Source: Prevotella merdae
Lineage (GTDB): Bacteria; Bacteroidota; Bacteroidia; Bacteroidales; Bacteroidaceae
Assembly (NCBI RefSeq): GCF_900290275.1
Contig: NZ_LT985323.1
Location: 124,001 to 188,000, forward strand
Reading direction: 5' to 3'
DNA length: 64,000 bases
Below are positions 53,805-62,601 of the stretch, in pieces. The notes beneath the pieces were generated by a model. That model saw only the letters and a program-made list of their open reading frames with translations. It did not search any database and was not told the DNA's origin. Every line of letters begins with the position of its first letter. Within the stretch, counting starts at the first letter, position 1. A program made the translations under genes and the position numbers.

Positions 53805-53812
53805 TACCTTTG
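53805..53812 (+). promoter_or_regulatory. -7 box of the tRNA-Gln pair
   Basis: TACCTTTG, with CTTGG about 18-20 bp upstream. Initiation near 53820, 31 bases before the first tRNA. Confidence 0.5.
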
Positions 53813-53850
53813 CAGACGCAATGAGGCAACAAGTTGCGACACATTAAAAT

Positions 53851-53921
53851 TGGGATATGGTGTAATGGTAACACTACAGATTCTGGTCCTGTCATTCTTG
53901 GTTCGAGTCCGAGTATCCCAA
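53851..53921 (+). tRNA. tRNA-Gln, anticodon CTG, copy 1
   Basis: Acceptor TGGGATA with TATCCCA, D arm GTGT...ACAC, anticodon loop TTCTGGT (anticodon CTG), T arm with GGTTCGAGTCC, discriminator A. Length 71. The last anticodon-stem pair is A31 with C39, a mismatch. Confidence 0.93.
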
Positions 53922-53986
53922 CCATAAACAACCTATCTAATGAGGGTACATGTTGAAATGTGTCAAAACTAACTCATTAGCAAAAT

Positions 53987-54057
53987 TGGGATATGGTGTA
54001 ATGGTAACACTACAGATTCTGGTCCTGTCATTCTTGGTTCGAGTCCGAGTATCCCAA
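53987..54057 (+). tRNA. tRNA-Gln, anticodon CTG, copy 2
   Basis: Identical in sequence to copy 1, 65 bp downstream. The spacer carries an 8-bp inverted repeat (53937-53944 with 53973-53980). A terminator follows at 54065-54100. Confidence 0.93.
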
Positions 54058-54064
54058 CAAATGA

Positions 54065-54100
54065 GAGGTGAACATCATTGATGTTTGCCTCTTTTTTTTT
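54065..54100 (+). terminator. Terminator of the tRNA-Gln unit
   Basis: GAGGTGAACAT (54065-54075) pairs with ATGTTTGCCTC (54081-54091), two non-Watson-Crick pairs, then T9. It lies directly before the malQ-like start. Confidence 0.8.
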
Positions 54101-54107
54101 GAAATCT

Positions 54108-55685
54108 ATGACGATACAGTTCAACATAAGCCACGATGCCCCTTACGGCGAAGAGGTACTGCTCAATGTGCTTGTCAATGATGACGAAGGAAACACACGG
54201 GCGGTAGCACTTGATATGCGCACCTCTGATGGTCAACATTGGACATACAAGTTGAACAACATTGACAGGCAGAACCAAAGCCGCATAGATTATTTTTTCT
54301 CAACAACATTCGCTGGACACGAACGCATGCGCGAATGGACTGGCATTACACACCGACTTGACCTCAACATTACACGTTGCGAGAATCTTAACATTCACAA
54401 CGTGTGGCACAACACGCCCGAAAACGTACTGTTCTACTCGTATGCGTATACCGAATGCAAGGAACCACGCCCTATATCCACACCGTCGCGATGCCTATAT
54501 ACAAAGACATTGCGCCTTATAGTAAGAGCGCCCAAGCTGCGTTCTGGCGAACGTCTGTTTATTACAGGCAAAGGCAAGGCTTTCGGCGAATGGAATATAG
54601 AGAACGCCATTGCCATGACCGAACATAACACCGGAGAATGGCAGGCTGACATCAATGCCATACATATTGGACACGAGGCTGAGTTTCGCTTCTTTGCCGT
54701 TGACAAGGATGGAACTATGACCAACGAGAACGGTGCCAACCGCATCATTGACATGCCACATATGCAAATGGGCGATATGATAGTGTTCGAACTACCCGAA
54801 GCAGATGTAGACATTCCTTGCCCAGAGCCGAACATAATATATGCATCAATAGCCAACTTGCGCTGCGCTGACAGTTTCGGCGTGGGCGACTTTGGCGATT
54901 TGGCATCCTTTGTTAGCAATGTTGCACGCAAGGCATCGGCAAGTGTAGTGCGCATAACTCCTACAAATGATACACAGTCGACCAATACAGCAGCCGATGC
55001 CAGCCCGCACTCTATCATAAGCGTATATGCCTTGCATCCACTTCTGTGCGACATAAGACAGTTGCCTACGATTGAAGATGCATGCGAACAGCAACACATG
55101 GAGGCATTGCGCCATCAGCTCAATGCCCTGCCCTACAACGACTATCTTGCCACATTGGAGGCAAAACTCGACTACATACATATTGCATTCGTACAGGAAG
55201 GCGACCACATTATGCACTCGGCTGCTTTCAAGCAATGGTTTGCGGCTAACGAATATTGGCTTGTACCCTATGCACAATACAGTTATCTGCGTGAGGCTTA
55301 CAACCAACCAAACTTCCGTATATGGCCTAACCACAACGAATGGACCGAGGCAGAGCGTGGACAATTGCAAAACCCGCGCACAAAGGCATACAAGAAATTG
55401 GCTTTCTACTACTATGTTCAGTACATTCTGCACACCCAATTATGTAGAGTACACACCATAGCACGCGACAATGGCATTGTGCTCATGGGCGACCTAACTG
55501 CCATAATAAATCCTAACGGTTGCGATGTATGGCAAGAGCAAAGCAATGTTGGCACAGACCATTGGTGGACACGCCGCCTAAAAGCCGCCAAGCAATACTA
55601 TGATGCATGCTTCGTAACTACCGATATAGCCAAGCGACAGCGCGTGGCAGACGCAACAAGAATGTGGATGAGCACAAACAACTAA
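54108..55685 (+). CDS. MalQ-like protein lacking the catalytic part of GH77
   Basis: A 525-residue protein from ATG 54108 (MTIQFNISHDAPYGEE, which aligns with relatives; the ATG at 54078 lies inside the tRNA terminator). Two N-terminal starch-binding-type modules (about 1-100 and 115-230; SGERLFITGKGKAFGEWNIENAIAM is typical CBM20) precede a GH77-like barrel start (IANLRCADSFGVGDFGDLASFV, SVYALHPLLCDIRQLP, FYYYVQYILHTQLCRVHTIA, IVLMGDLTAIINPNGCDVW). Bacteroidota MalQ is about 890 residues. Here the region that should carry the nucleophile (RIDH) reads YYDACFVTTDIAK, and the protein ends soon after, so the nucleophile, acid/base and third carboxylate are all missing. Probably not an active 4-alpha-glucanotransferase: either a decayed paralogue or a glucan-binding protein. 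Confidence 0.8.
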   Translation: MTIQFNISHDAPYGEEVLLNVLVNDDEGNTRAVALDMRTSDGQHWTYKLNNIDRQNQSRIDYFFSTTFAGHERMREWTGITHRLDLNITRCENLNIHNVWHNTPENVLFYSYAYTECKEPRPISTPSRCLYTKTLRLIVRAPKLRSGERLFITGKGKAFGEWNIENAIAMTEHNTGEWQADINAIHIGHEAEFRFFAVDKDGTMTNENGANRIIDMPHMQMGDMIVFELPEADVDIPCPEPNIIYASIANLRCADSFGVGDFGDLASFVSNVARKASASVVRITPTNDTQSTNTAADASPHSIISVYALHPLLCDIRQLPTIEDACEQQHMEALRHQLNALPYNDYLATLEAKLDYIHIAFVQEGDHIMHSAAFKQWFAANEYWLVPYAQYSYLREAYNQPNFRIWPNHNEWTEAERGQLQNPRTKAYKKLAFYYYVQYILHTQLCRVHTIARDNGIVLMGDLTAIINPNGCDVWQEQSNVGTDHWWTRRLKAAKQYYDACFVTTDIAKRQRVADATRMWMSTNN

Positions 55686-55790
55686 CATGATTATTTTCCA
55701 CTAACATTCACGTTGCATCTCCTTGGCACATCACATTCCTATTACCATGGACATGACAACAGCAGAGACAGTAAATCATAGTATTTAGGT

Positions 55791-55822
55791 ATTGTGTATA
55801 AGTTGAAACCAAACTAACTTTG
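55791..55822 (+). promoter_or_regulatory. Promoter for the flavodoxin gene
   Basis: ATTG (55791-55794), 20 bp, TAACTTTG (55815-55822). Leader of about 55 bases. Confidence 0.6.
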
Positions 55823-55883
55823 CAACCGGTAAAACCAAAGGCTTTAACCATACACATATATATAAATAAAAACAATTAAAATT

Positions 55884-56381
55884 ATGAAAAAGACAGTTAT
55901 CATCTATGGCACAAGCACTGGTACTTGTGAAGATCTTGCTGGCAGAATTGGAGCAAAGTTGGGCGTGGACAACATTATCAATGTTACCGATATGGACGAT
56001 AGTGTGATTGCCGACAACGATAACCTTATCCTTGGTACATCTACTTGGGGAGCCGGCGAAATGCAGGACGACTGGTATGATGGCATTAAGGTTATCAAAA
56101 ATGCCGACCTTAGCGGCAAGACTGTAGCGCTTTTCGGCTGTGGCGACTCTGAATCTTATCCTGACACATTTGTGGGCGGAATGGCCGAGATATACAATGC
56201 CGTGAAGAAGGCTGGCGCTAATGTTATTGGAGCTGTCGCAACTGACGGCTATACGTTTGACGAGTCAGAATCGGTTGTTGACGACAAGTTTGTTGGACTG
56301 GCCTTGGATGAAGTGAACGAGGACGGCAAGACCGACGAGCGCATAGATGCCTGGGTGGCTGAAATAAAGCCAAACCTTTAG
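55884..56381 (+). CDS. fldA: Flavodoxin
   Basis: A 165-residue long-chain flavodoxin. The FMN phosphate loop is YGTSTGTCEDLAGRIG; LGTSTWGAGEMQDDWYDGI and FGCGDSESYPDTFVGGMA carry the ring-stacking residues. A small cytoplasmic electron carrier that can replace ferredoxin when iron is short. The DUF2023 gene follows after 45 bp, a pairing characteristic of Bacteroidota. Confidence 0.95.
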   Translation: MKKTVIIYGTSTGTCEDLAGRIGAKLGVDNIINVTDMDDSVIADNDNLILGTSTWGAGEMQDDWYDGIKVIKNADLSGKTVALFGCGDSESYPDTFVGGMAEIYNAVKKAGANVIGAVATDGYTFDESESVVDDKFVGLALDEVNEDGKTDERIDAWVAEIKPNL

Positions 56382-56426
56382 TATACACACAAGTTCTTAT
56401 TAAATAATAAAAACAAGTTATCAATC

Positions 56427-56789
56427 ATGCAGCAATCCACAGCATTACCTGTAGACATGAAGGTTCTGATGAACCACATCTACGAATACAAGAAGGGAGT
56501 GCGCCGTATGGTACTCTTCACTTTCAACAAGAAATACGAGGACTTTGCTATCCGCAGACTGGAAAGCCAAAACATCAAATATGTTATACAGCCTGTTGGC
56601 AACGACCGACTTAATTTGTATTTCGGCAGAGAAGAGTGCCTTAACGCTATACGCATGATTGTAACACGTCCGCTTAACCTGCTCACTCCCGAGGAAGACT
56701 TTATGCTTGGAGCTATGCTTGGTTATGACATTTGCGCACAATGCGAGAGATACTGCGAGCGCAAGGATAAATGTATTAATGCCAATTGA
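56427..56789 (+). CDS. DUF2023 protein, flavodoxin partner
   Basis: A 120-residue protein matching DUF2023. Residues 15-100 are a small alpha/beta domain (KVLMNHIYEYKKGVRRMVLF, QPVGNDRLNLYFGREECLNA). The C-terminal 20 residues hold four cysteines (CAQCERYCERKDKC), a spacing that could bind a metal or Fe-S cluster. Its steady position beside flavodoxin suggests a role in flavodoxin use or iron response; unproven. Confidence 0.85.
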   Translation: MQQSTALPVDMKVLMNHIYEYKKGVRRMVLFTFNKKYEDFAIRRLESQNIKYVIQPVGNDRLNLYFGREECLNAIRMIVTRPLNLLTPEEDFMLGAMLGYDICAQCERYCERKDKCINAN

Positions 56790-57161
56790 ACAAACCGCTA
56801 TTCGCACATAAGTTCAAAATTGCATTCTATCGGCTAAAGTTCTTTACGGACAACATGAAGCAAAGACAGCTTGTTTATGTTATTTAGACAAGATAACTGT
56901 AGAGAATTGGTTTATTTTTAAGAATGGAAAACAAAAGAGTGGGTGTTGGCTGTCTATACTACAATATTAGTTTGGCTGGAATTGCAGCCAAACACTCGCG
57001 GCTTGCACCCTCTCTTTACCAATAAACATTAATCACCGACAATAGATATCGGTTTTCACTTTTCTTCAATTCTTTTTTTTCAATAATCCTACCTTAATCC
57101 AATGATAATACAAAGATAAACACTAACTTTGCGGAACCTAAACAAAGCAACAATCTAAAAG
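56790..57161. other. 372-bp spacer before the GH95 gene
   Basis: A 9-bp-stem hairpin (GTTTGGCTG 56970-56978 with CAGCCAAAC 56985-56993) may terminate the flavodoxin unit, though no T run follows. TAACTTTG at 57124-57131 is the likely -7 box of the GH95 gene. No gene is seen. Confidence 0.6.
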
Positions 57162-59624
57162 ATGATGAAGAAGAGTATTTCGGCATTTTTGCTACTTGCT
57201 GCCATATCCCAGACAGCCAATGCCCAAAACGCACAACAGATGCGCTACTGGTTCGACCGCCCTACAAGTGTGCGCGGTGCCGCAGTGTGGTATAACGGAC
57301 ATCCCGAGAAATGGAATGACGCCAACAAGCCTATTACTGCTGGCGACGCTGTACGCAATCCTGACCCCGAATGGGAATCGCAATCGCTGCCTATAGGCAA
57401 TGGTTATATAGGTGCCAATATTATGGGATCGGTGGAGGCAGAGCGTCTTACTATCAACGAAAAGTCGCTATGGCGCGGCGGACCTAATACCAAAAAGGGT
57501 GCCAGCTACTACTGGAACGTAAACAAGCAATCGGCACATGTGCTGAAGGATATACGAAAGGCGTTTGCCGAGAACGACTGGAAAAAGGCTGCCGAACTAA
57601 CATGCAAGAACTTCAACAGCGAGGTGCCTTACGGCTCGGCTGACGAGACTCCATCACGATTTGGAAGCTTTACAACAGCAGGAGAACTGTATGTGGAGAC
57701 CGGACTTAACGGTATAGGCATGACAGGATATAGACGCGAACTGTCGTTAGACTCGGCTTTGGCACACGTGGAGTTTGCCAAGGACGGCGTGACATACCGA
57801 CGTGACTACTTTGCAAGCTTCCCTGCAAACGTCATTGCTGTGCGCTTTGGTGCCTCAAAGACTGGCAAGCAGAACCTCGTGATATCATATGCACCCAACC
57901 CTGTATCCGAAGGAAAAATGACAGCCAACGGCAATAACGAACTGCTGTGGAAAGCCATACTCGACAACAACAACATGCAATATGCCGTAAGAATTAAAGC
58001 CATAAACAAGGGTGGAAGCATAAGCAACGACGGGGGACGATTGATTGTAAAGAACGCAGACGAGGTATTGATACTGCTGACTGCCGATACAGACTATAAG
58101 GAAAACTTTGATCCCGACTTTAACGACCCAAAAACATACGTGGGTGAAGACCCTGTGGCAAACACAGGCAAATGGATGGAACTGGCCTCTACAAAAGGAT
58201 ACAACCAATTGCTTGACGAACATTATGCCGACTACACACAGTTGTTCAGCCGTGTTAGTCTGCAACTGAACGACGCGTCTGCCACTAAGAACGATCGCCC
58301 CATAAACCAACGACTTGCCGACTATAGACGTGGCAAGCAAGACCCATATCTGGAACAACTGTACTATCAGTTTGGTAGATACCTGCTTATAGCATCGTCG
58401 AGACCTGGCAACTTGCCGGCAAACCTACAAGGAATATGGCATAACAACGTTGACGGACCGTGGCGCGTGGACTATCACAACAATATCAATCTGCAGATGA
58501 ACTACTGGCCAGCCTGCCAAACAAACCTAATGGAGTGCGAGCAGCCACTGTTCAACTTCATACGCGGACTGATAAAGCCGGGCGAAGTTACAGCAAAGGC
58601 TTACTTCGGTACACGAGGATGGACAACATCGGTATCTGGCAATCCATTCGGATTCACCTCACCTCTTGACAGCGAAGACATGTCATGGAACTTCTCGCCA
58701 TTTGCCGGACCATGGCTCGCAACACATCTGTGGAACCACTACGACTACACACGCGACCGTAAATGGCTTGCCAACGAAGCCTACGACATTATAAAAGGAG
58801 CAGCCGACTTTGCCGCTGACTATCTATGGCATCGCCCTGACGGAGTGTATACAGCCGCACCATCCACATCGCCAGAGCACGGTCCGATAGACGAGGGAGC
58901 CACATTCGCACATGCCGTAATACGCGAGATTTTGCTCGATGCCATTGATGCCAACAAGACATTAGGTCGTAATGCTAAGGAACGCAGCTCATGGGAAGAC
59001 GCCCTGAAACATATAGCACCTTATAAGACAGGACGTTATGGACAGCTTATGGAATGGTCGAAAGACATTGACGATCCTAAGGACGAGCACCGACATGTAA
59101 ACCATCTGTTTGGTCTGCATCCAGGACATACCATCTCGCCAGTAACGACACCCGACCTTGCAAAGGCAGCACGCATAGTGCTTGAACATCGTGGTGATGG
59201 GGCTACTGGATGGTCTATGGGATGGAAACTTAACCAATGGGCTCGCCTGCACGACGGCAATCATGCATACATGCTATACGGCAACCTATTGAAGAATGGT
59301 ACATTGGACAACCTTTGGGACACACATGCCCCATTCCAGATAGACGGAAACTTTGGCGGCACAGCAGGCGTTACAGAGATGCTTATGCAGAGTCATATGG
59401 GCTTTGTACATCTATTGCCTGCACTGCCAGACGCATGGAACAGTGGCTCGGTTAAGGGATTGCGCGCACGTGGCAACTTTGTTGTGGACATATTCTGGAA
59501 GGATGGAAAGCTGGAATATGCAGAAATTCACTCGGGTTCGGGTGGCGAATGCAAGGTGCGCTATGTCGAACAAACCAAGGTATTGAAGACCCAGAAAGGC
59601 AAAACGTATAAGGTTGAGTTTTAG
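57162..59624 (+). CDS. Glycoside hydrolase family 95 (alpha-L-fucosidase type)
   Basis: An 820-residue protein with a signal peptide (to ANAQ). N-terminal beta domain (WESQSLPIGNGYIGANIMG, NEKSLWRGGP), linker, (alpha/alpha)6 barrel and a short C-terminal beta domain. Catalytic features of GH95: NNINLQMNYWPACQTNL with the two Asn that activate water, TSPEHGPIDEGATFAHA with the acid Glu, and FQIDGNFGGTAGVTEMLMQS with the barrel Asp. It probably cuts terminal alpha-1,2-fucose (or L-galactose) from host or plant glycans, in the periplasm or at the surface. No SusC/D pair adjoins it. Confidence 0.93.
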   Translation: MMKKSISAFLLLAAISQTANAQNAQQMRYWFDRPTSVRGAAVWYNGHPEKWNDANKPITAGDAVRNPDPEWESQSLPIGNGYIGANIMGSVEAERLTINEKSLWRGGPNTKKGASYYWNVNKQSAHVLKDIRKAFAENDWKKAAELTCKNFNSEVPYGSADETPSRFGSFTTAGELYVETGLNGIGMTGYRRELSLDSALAHVEFAKDGVTYRRDYFASFPANVIAVRFGASKTGKQNLVISYAPNPVSEGKMTANGNNELLWKAILDNNNMQYAVRIKAINKGGSISNDGGRLIVKNADEVLILLTADTDYKENFDPDFNDPKTYVGEDPVANTGKWMELASTKGYNQLLDEHYADYTQLFSRVSLQLNDASATKNDRPINQRLADYRRGKQDPYLEQLYYQFGRYLLIASSRPGNLPANLQGIWHNNVDGPWRVDYHNNINLQMNYWPACQTNLMECEQPLFNFIRGLIKPGEVTAKAYFGTRGWTTSVSGNPFGFTSPLDSEDMSWNFSPFAGPWLATHLWNHYDYTRDRKWLANEAYDIIKGAADFAADYLWHRPDGVYTAAPSTSPEHGPIDEGATFAHAVIREILLDAIDANKTLGRNAKERSSWEDALKHIAPYKTGRYGQLMEWSKDIDDPKDEHRHVNHLFGLHPGHTISPVTTPDLAKAARIVLEHRGDGATGWSMGWKLNQWARLHDGNHAYMLYGNLLKNGTLDNLWDTHAPFQIDGNFGGTAGVTEMLMQSHMGFVHLLPALPDAWNSGSVKGLRARGNFVVDIFWKDGKLEYAEIHSGSGGECKVRYVEQTKVLKTQKGKTYKVEF

Positions 59625-59639
59625 TAAAAAAATAAATAC

Positions 59640-60626
59640 ATGAAAAAAACAACAAAGAAGTGGATAGCGACAGTATCTGCCGTAATACTGGCAATACTGA
59701 TTGCCGTAATAACATATGGCTCGTTCTACCTTGTAGACTATGCCTTGACAAGCAAACCACAATCGCATAAAAAGAACTGGGGAAAGGCTTTCGCATGGTA
59801 TCCAGAACTGCGTCCGTGGCTTGACAGTATACGTGCCGAGCGCGCATGGAGCGATACCTTTGCCATTATGCCCGACGGCACACGTGCACATGCCGTGCTT
59901 ATACGCTCTACAAAGGCAAATGGCCGAACGGCAGTGGTGGTGCATGGCTACACCAACAACTCTATAGACATGCTACACATTGCACGTATATATAATAAGG
60001 AGATGCACTACAACATCGTGCTGCCCGACCTTCACGGACATGGACTTACGGGTGGCAACGACATACAAATGGGATGGAAAGACCGCATCGATGTGCTAAA
60101 ATGGATAGAAATGGCGCCCAAGACATTCGGCATAAGCGCCGACTCGATGCGTATAGTTGTACACGGCATATCAATGGGAGCCGCTACAACAATGTGCGTA
60201 AGCGGTGAGAAAACACCAAAATATGTACGTTGCTTTGTGGAGGATTGCGGATACACAAGTGCCTGGGATGAGTTTAAGCACGAGTTGCACGGACGCTACT
60301 CGTTACCGGCATTCCCATTGCTATACACAGCATCTTGGCTTACAAAGGCAAAATATGGTTGGTCGTTCAAGGAGGCATCACCTCTAAAGCAAGTGGCAAA
60401 ATGCACAAAACCTATGCTCTTTATACACGGCGACAAGGACACCTTTGTGCCTACATGGATGGTTTATCCATTATACGAGGCCAAGCCACATCCCAAGAAG
60501 TTGTGGATAGCACCAGGCAGTGGCCACGCCTTTGCCTATCGCGACCACCGCAAGGAATATATTAAAAAGGTGGAGGAATTTGTAAACCAATACAACACTC
60601 CCCGTTATTGTCGTACAAGCGAGTAG
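59640..60626 (+). CDS. Alpha/beta hydrolase, membrane-anchored
   Basis: A 328-residue protein with one N-terminal helix (about residues 12-35). Hydrolase core: VVVHGYTNNSIDMLHIA (oxyanion region), nucleophile elbow VVHGISMGAATTM (Ser in GxSxG), acid in LFIHGDKDTFVPTWM, and His in GSGHAFAYRDHRK. Resembles YqkD/BAAT-type serine hydrolases; substrate unknown. It follows the GH95 gene by 15 bp and may be co-expressed, perhaps deacylating a glycan. Its last 22 bp overlap the end of convergent lpxB. Confidence 0.88.
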   Translation: MKKTTKKWIATVSAVILAILIAVITYGSFYLVDYALTSKPQSHKKNWGKAFAWYPELRPWLDSIRAERAWSDTFAIMPDGTRAHAVLIRSTKANGRTAVVVHGYTNNSIDMLHIARIYNKEMHYNIVLPDLHGHGLTGGNDIQMGWKDRIDVLKWIEMAPKTFGISADSMRIVVHGISMGAATTMCVSGEKTPKYVRCFVEDCGYTSAWDEFKHELHGRYSLPAFPLLYTASWLTKAKYGWSFKEASPLKQVAKCTKPMLFIHGDKDTFVPTWMVYPLYEAKPHPKKLWIAPGSGHAFAYRDHRKEYIKKVEEFVNQYNTPRYCRTSE

Positions 60627-61741
60627 ATAATGTGTGCCGCACTCTTTGAAGGACTGTCGGCACCTATCTTCTGCCAAATGCGATCATAACCTTCGAGCAT
60701 CCTATCGCGGGCAGAACAGCCTGGCAGGATAGCCGATAATTCGTGGGCGATATTGGCAACAGAGAAGGTGTCGGCTACAAGCTCGCGCACCACCTCGCTA
60801 TCGTCTATAAGATTAACCAACGATATGTACTTAACTTTAAGCACATGACGGCGTAGAAAAGCTATAAGCTTAGGCAGTGGAGTTTCGTAGCATACCACCT
60901 GAGGAACACGAAATAAAGCTGTCTCAAGAGTAGCGGTACCACTCGTGACAACAGCTGCTACAGCATGCGAAAGCAACGAATATGTATCGTTGTCTACTAT
61001 TGCGACATCCCTACCAGATATAAACTCCTTATAGTATTCGCTAAGAATTCCTGGCGCACCAGCAAGCACAAGCTGATAATCAGGAAAGCTGCTTGCCGCC
61101 TGAATCATTGCCGGCAGATTATCCTTTATCTCTTGACGTCGGCTGCCAGCCAAAAGGGCTATTATTGGCTTATTAGCCAAACCGTGACGACGGCAGAAAT
61201 CAACTGTAGTCTCGTGGTATGAGTCTTGGAACTGGCGCACCTCCTCGGCAGTAGGATTGCCCACATAGTGTATGGGATAATGATGCTTCTGCTCAAAGAA
61301 AGGCACCTCAAACGGCAAGATAGAGAACATCTCGTCGACATCGCGCTTTATATTCTTTATACGCCACTCCTTCCAGGCCCAAATCTTAGGCGATATGTAG
61401 TAATATACTGGTATGTTGGTCTTGGCATGAACATACTTGGCAATATCGAGATTAAAGCCAGGATAGTCGACAAGAATAAGAGCATCAGGCTGCCACTCTA
61501 CGATGTCGCGCTTGCACATGGCCATATTCTTGAAGATAGTGTGCAAATGCAAGAGCACAGGAATAAAACCCATATAGGCAAGTTCGCGGTAATGTCGCAC
61601 ACGCTTGCCTCCTACAGCCGACATAAGGTTGCCACCAAAGAAGCGAAACTCGGGGTTGTCGTCAACCTGTTTAAGCGCCGCCATAAGATGCGAAGCGTGC
61701 AAGTCGCCCGATGCTTCGCCAACTATCAGGTAATACTTCAT
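60605..61741 (-). CDS. lpxB: Lipid-A-disaccharide synthase
   Basis: A 378-residue protein of the GT-B fold. It joins UDP-diacyl-GlcN and lipid X in lipid A synthesis at the inner membrane. Signatures: KYYLIVGEASGDLHASHLM, GFIPVLLHLHTIFKNM, ALILVDYPGFNLDIAKY and IALLAGSRRQEI; VTSGTATLETALFRVPQVV lies in the sugar-nucleotide region. Its start overlaps the surE stop by 4 bp (61738-61741). Its stop lies inside the end of the convergent hydrolase gene. Confidence 0.95.
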   Translation of the reverse strand: MKYYLIVGEASGDLHASHLMAALKQVDDNPEFRFFGGNLMSAVGGKRVRHYRELAYMGFIPVLLHLHTIFKNMAMCKRDIVEWQPDALILVDYPGFNLDIAKYVHAKTNIPVYYYISPKIWAWKEWRIKNIKRDVDEMFSILPFEVPFFEQKHHYPIHYVGNPTAEEVRQFQDSYHETTVDFCRRHGLANKPIIALLAGSRRQEIKDNLPAMIQAASSFPDYQLVLAGAPGILSEYYKEFISGRDVAIVDNDTYSLLSHAVAAVVTSGTATLETALFRVPQVVCYETPLPKLIAFLRRHVLKVKYISLVNLIDDSEVVRELVADTFSVANIAHELSAILPGCSARDRMLEGYDRIWQKIGADSPSKSAAHIIYSLVRQ

Positions 61742-62502
61742 AATTTCCAGTTTTTCAGAGTGTCATAATCCGTTACATCTATGCGTGTAGGCGTTATAGC
61801 TACATAGCCGTGGGTAAGAGCCCAGTTGTCGGTATCGGTGGCATCTGGCTCGTCGTTGCGGTAAGAGCCAGTCATCCAAAAATAGTCGTAACCATGCGGA
61901 TGGCGCATCTTGACACATTCGTTATACCATGTTCCAAATGCCATGCGGCACACACGTACACCATTAAAGGTGTCGAGCTTAGGGAAGTTGACGTTCAGGC
62001 ACACTCCCTTAGGCAGTCCTTCGGCCAATACCTTCTGCACAATCTGACGCACATAAGGGCGCAAAGGCTCAAAGTTGGCATCGTCAGCAAAATCGCACAA
62101 CGAGAAACCTATAGACGGTATGTACTTCATACAACCCTCCAACGTAACACCCATCGTACCGCTATAGTGTACATTGACAGATGCATTGTCGCCGTGATTA
62201 ATACCGCCAACTATAAGGTCGGGCATACGATTGGCAAGCAATTCGTGCAAGGCAAGCTTTACACAGTCGACCGGTGTGCCGTTGCACGACCACATCTCAT
62301 AGCCGTCGCCTTCCTTGCGACGCAGCTTAAGACGCAAGGGAACAGTGGCAGAGAAAGCTGTAGCAAAACCCGAACGAGCCGACTCGGGAGCGCAAACCAC
62401 AATGTCGGCAAGGTCGCGAAGCATGTCGATAAGCTGGTTGATACCCTTGGCATGATAGCCGTCGTCGTTCGAAATTAGTATTAATGGTCTTTTAATATTC
62501 AT
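61738..62502 (-). CDS. surE: 5'/3'-nucleotidase SurE
   Basis: A 254-residue protein. Metal site Asp13-Asp14 (LISNDDGYHAKGI), Ser in ESARSGFATA, and Asn in GGINHGDNASVNVHYSGTMG. It removes phosphate from nucleoside monophosphates and helps survival in stationary phase. First gene of surE-lpxB, divergent from parA. Confidence 0.95.
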   Translation of the reverse strand: MNIKRPLILISNDDGYHAKGINQLIDMLRDLADIVVCAPESARSGFATAFSATVPLRLKLRRKEGDGYEMWSCNGTPVDCVKLALHELLANRMPDLIVGGINHGDNASVNVHYSGTMGVTLEGCMKYIPSIGFSLCDFADDANFEPLRPYVRQIVQKVLAEGLPKGVCLNVNFPKLDTFNGVRVCRMAFGTWYNECVKMRHPHGYDYFWMTGSYRNDEPDATDTDNWALTHGYVAITPTRIDVTDYDTLKNWKL

Positions 62503-62574
62503 AAATTTGTCTTTATTTTCATTTGCAAATGTACGAAAAAAGGTTTAAACGGGCAGTATCTCGCATAAAATATG

Positions 62575-62582
62575 TAACTTTG
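62575..62582 (+). promoter_or_regulatory. -7 box for parA
   Basis: TAACTTTG; initiation near 62590, about 12 bases before the parA ATG at 62602. No clear -33 box. Confidence 0.5.
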
Positions 62583-62601
62583 CCGAATAATTTTGACGCA
62601 A

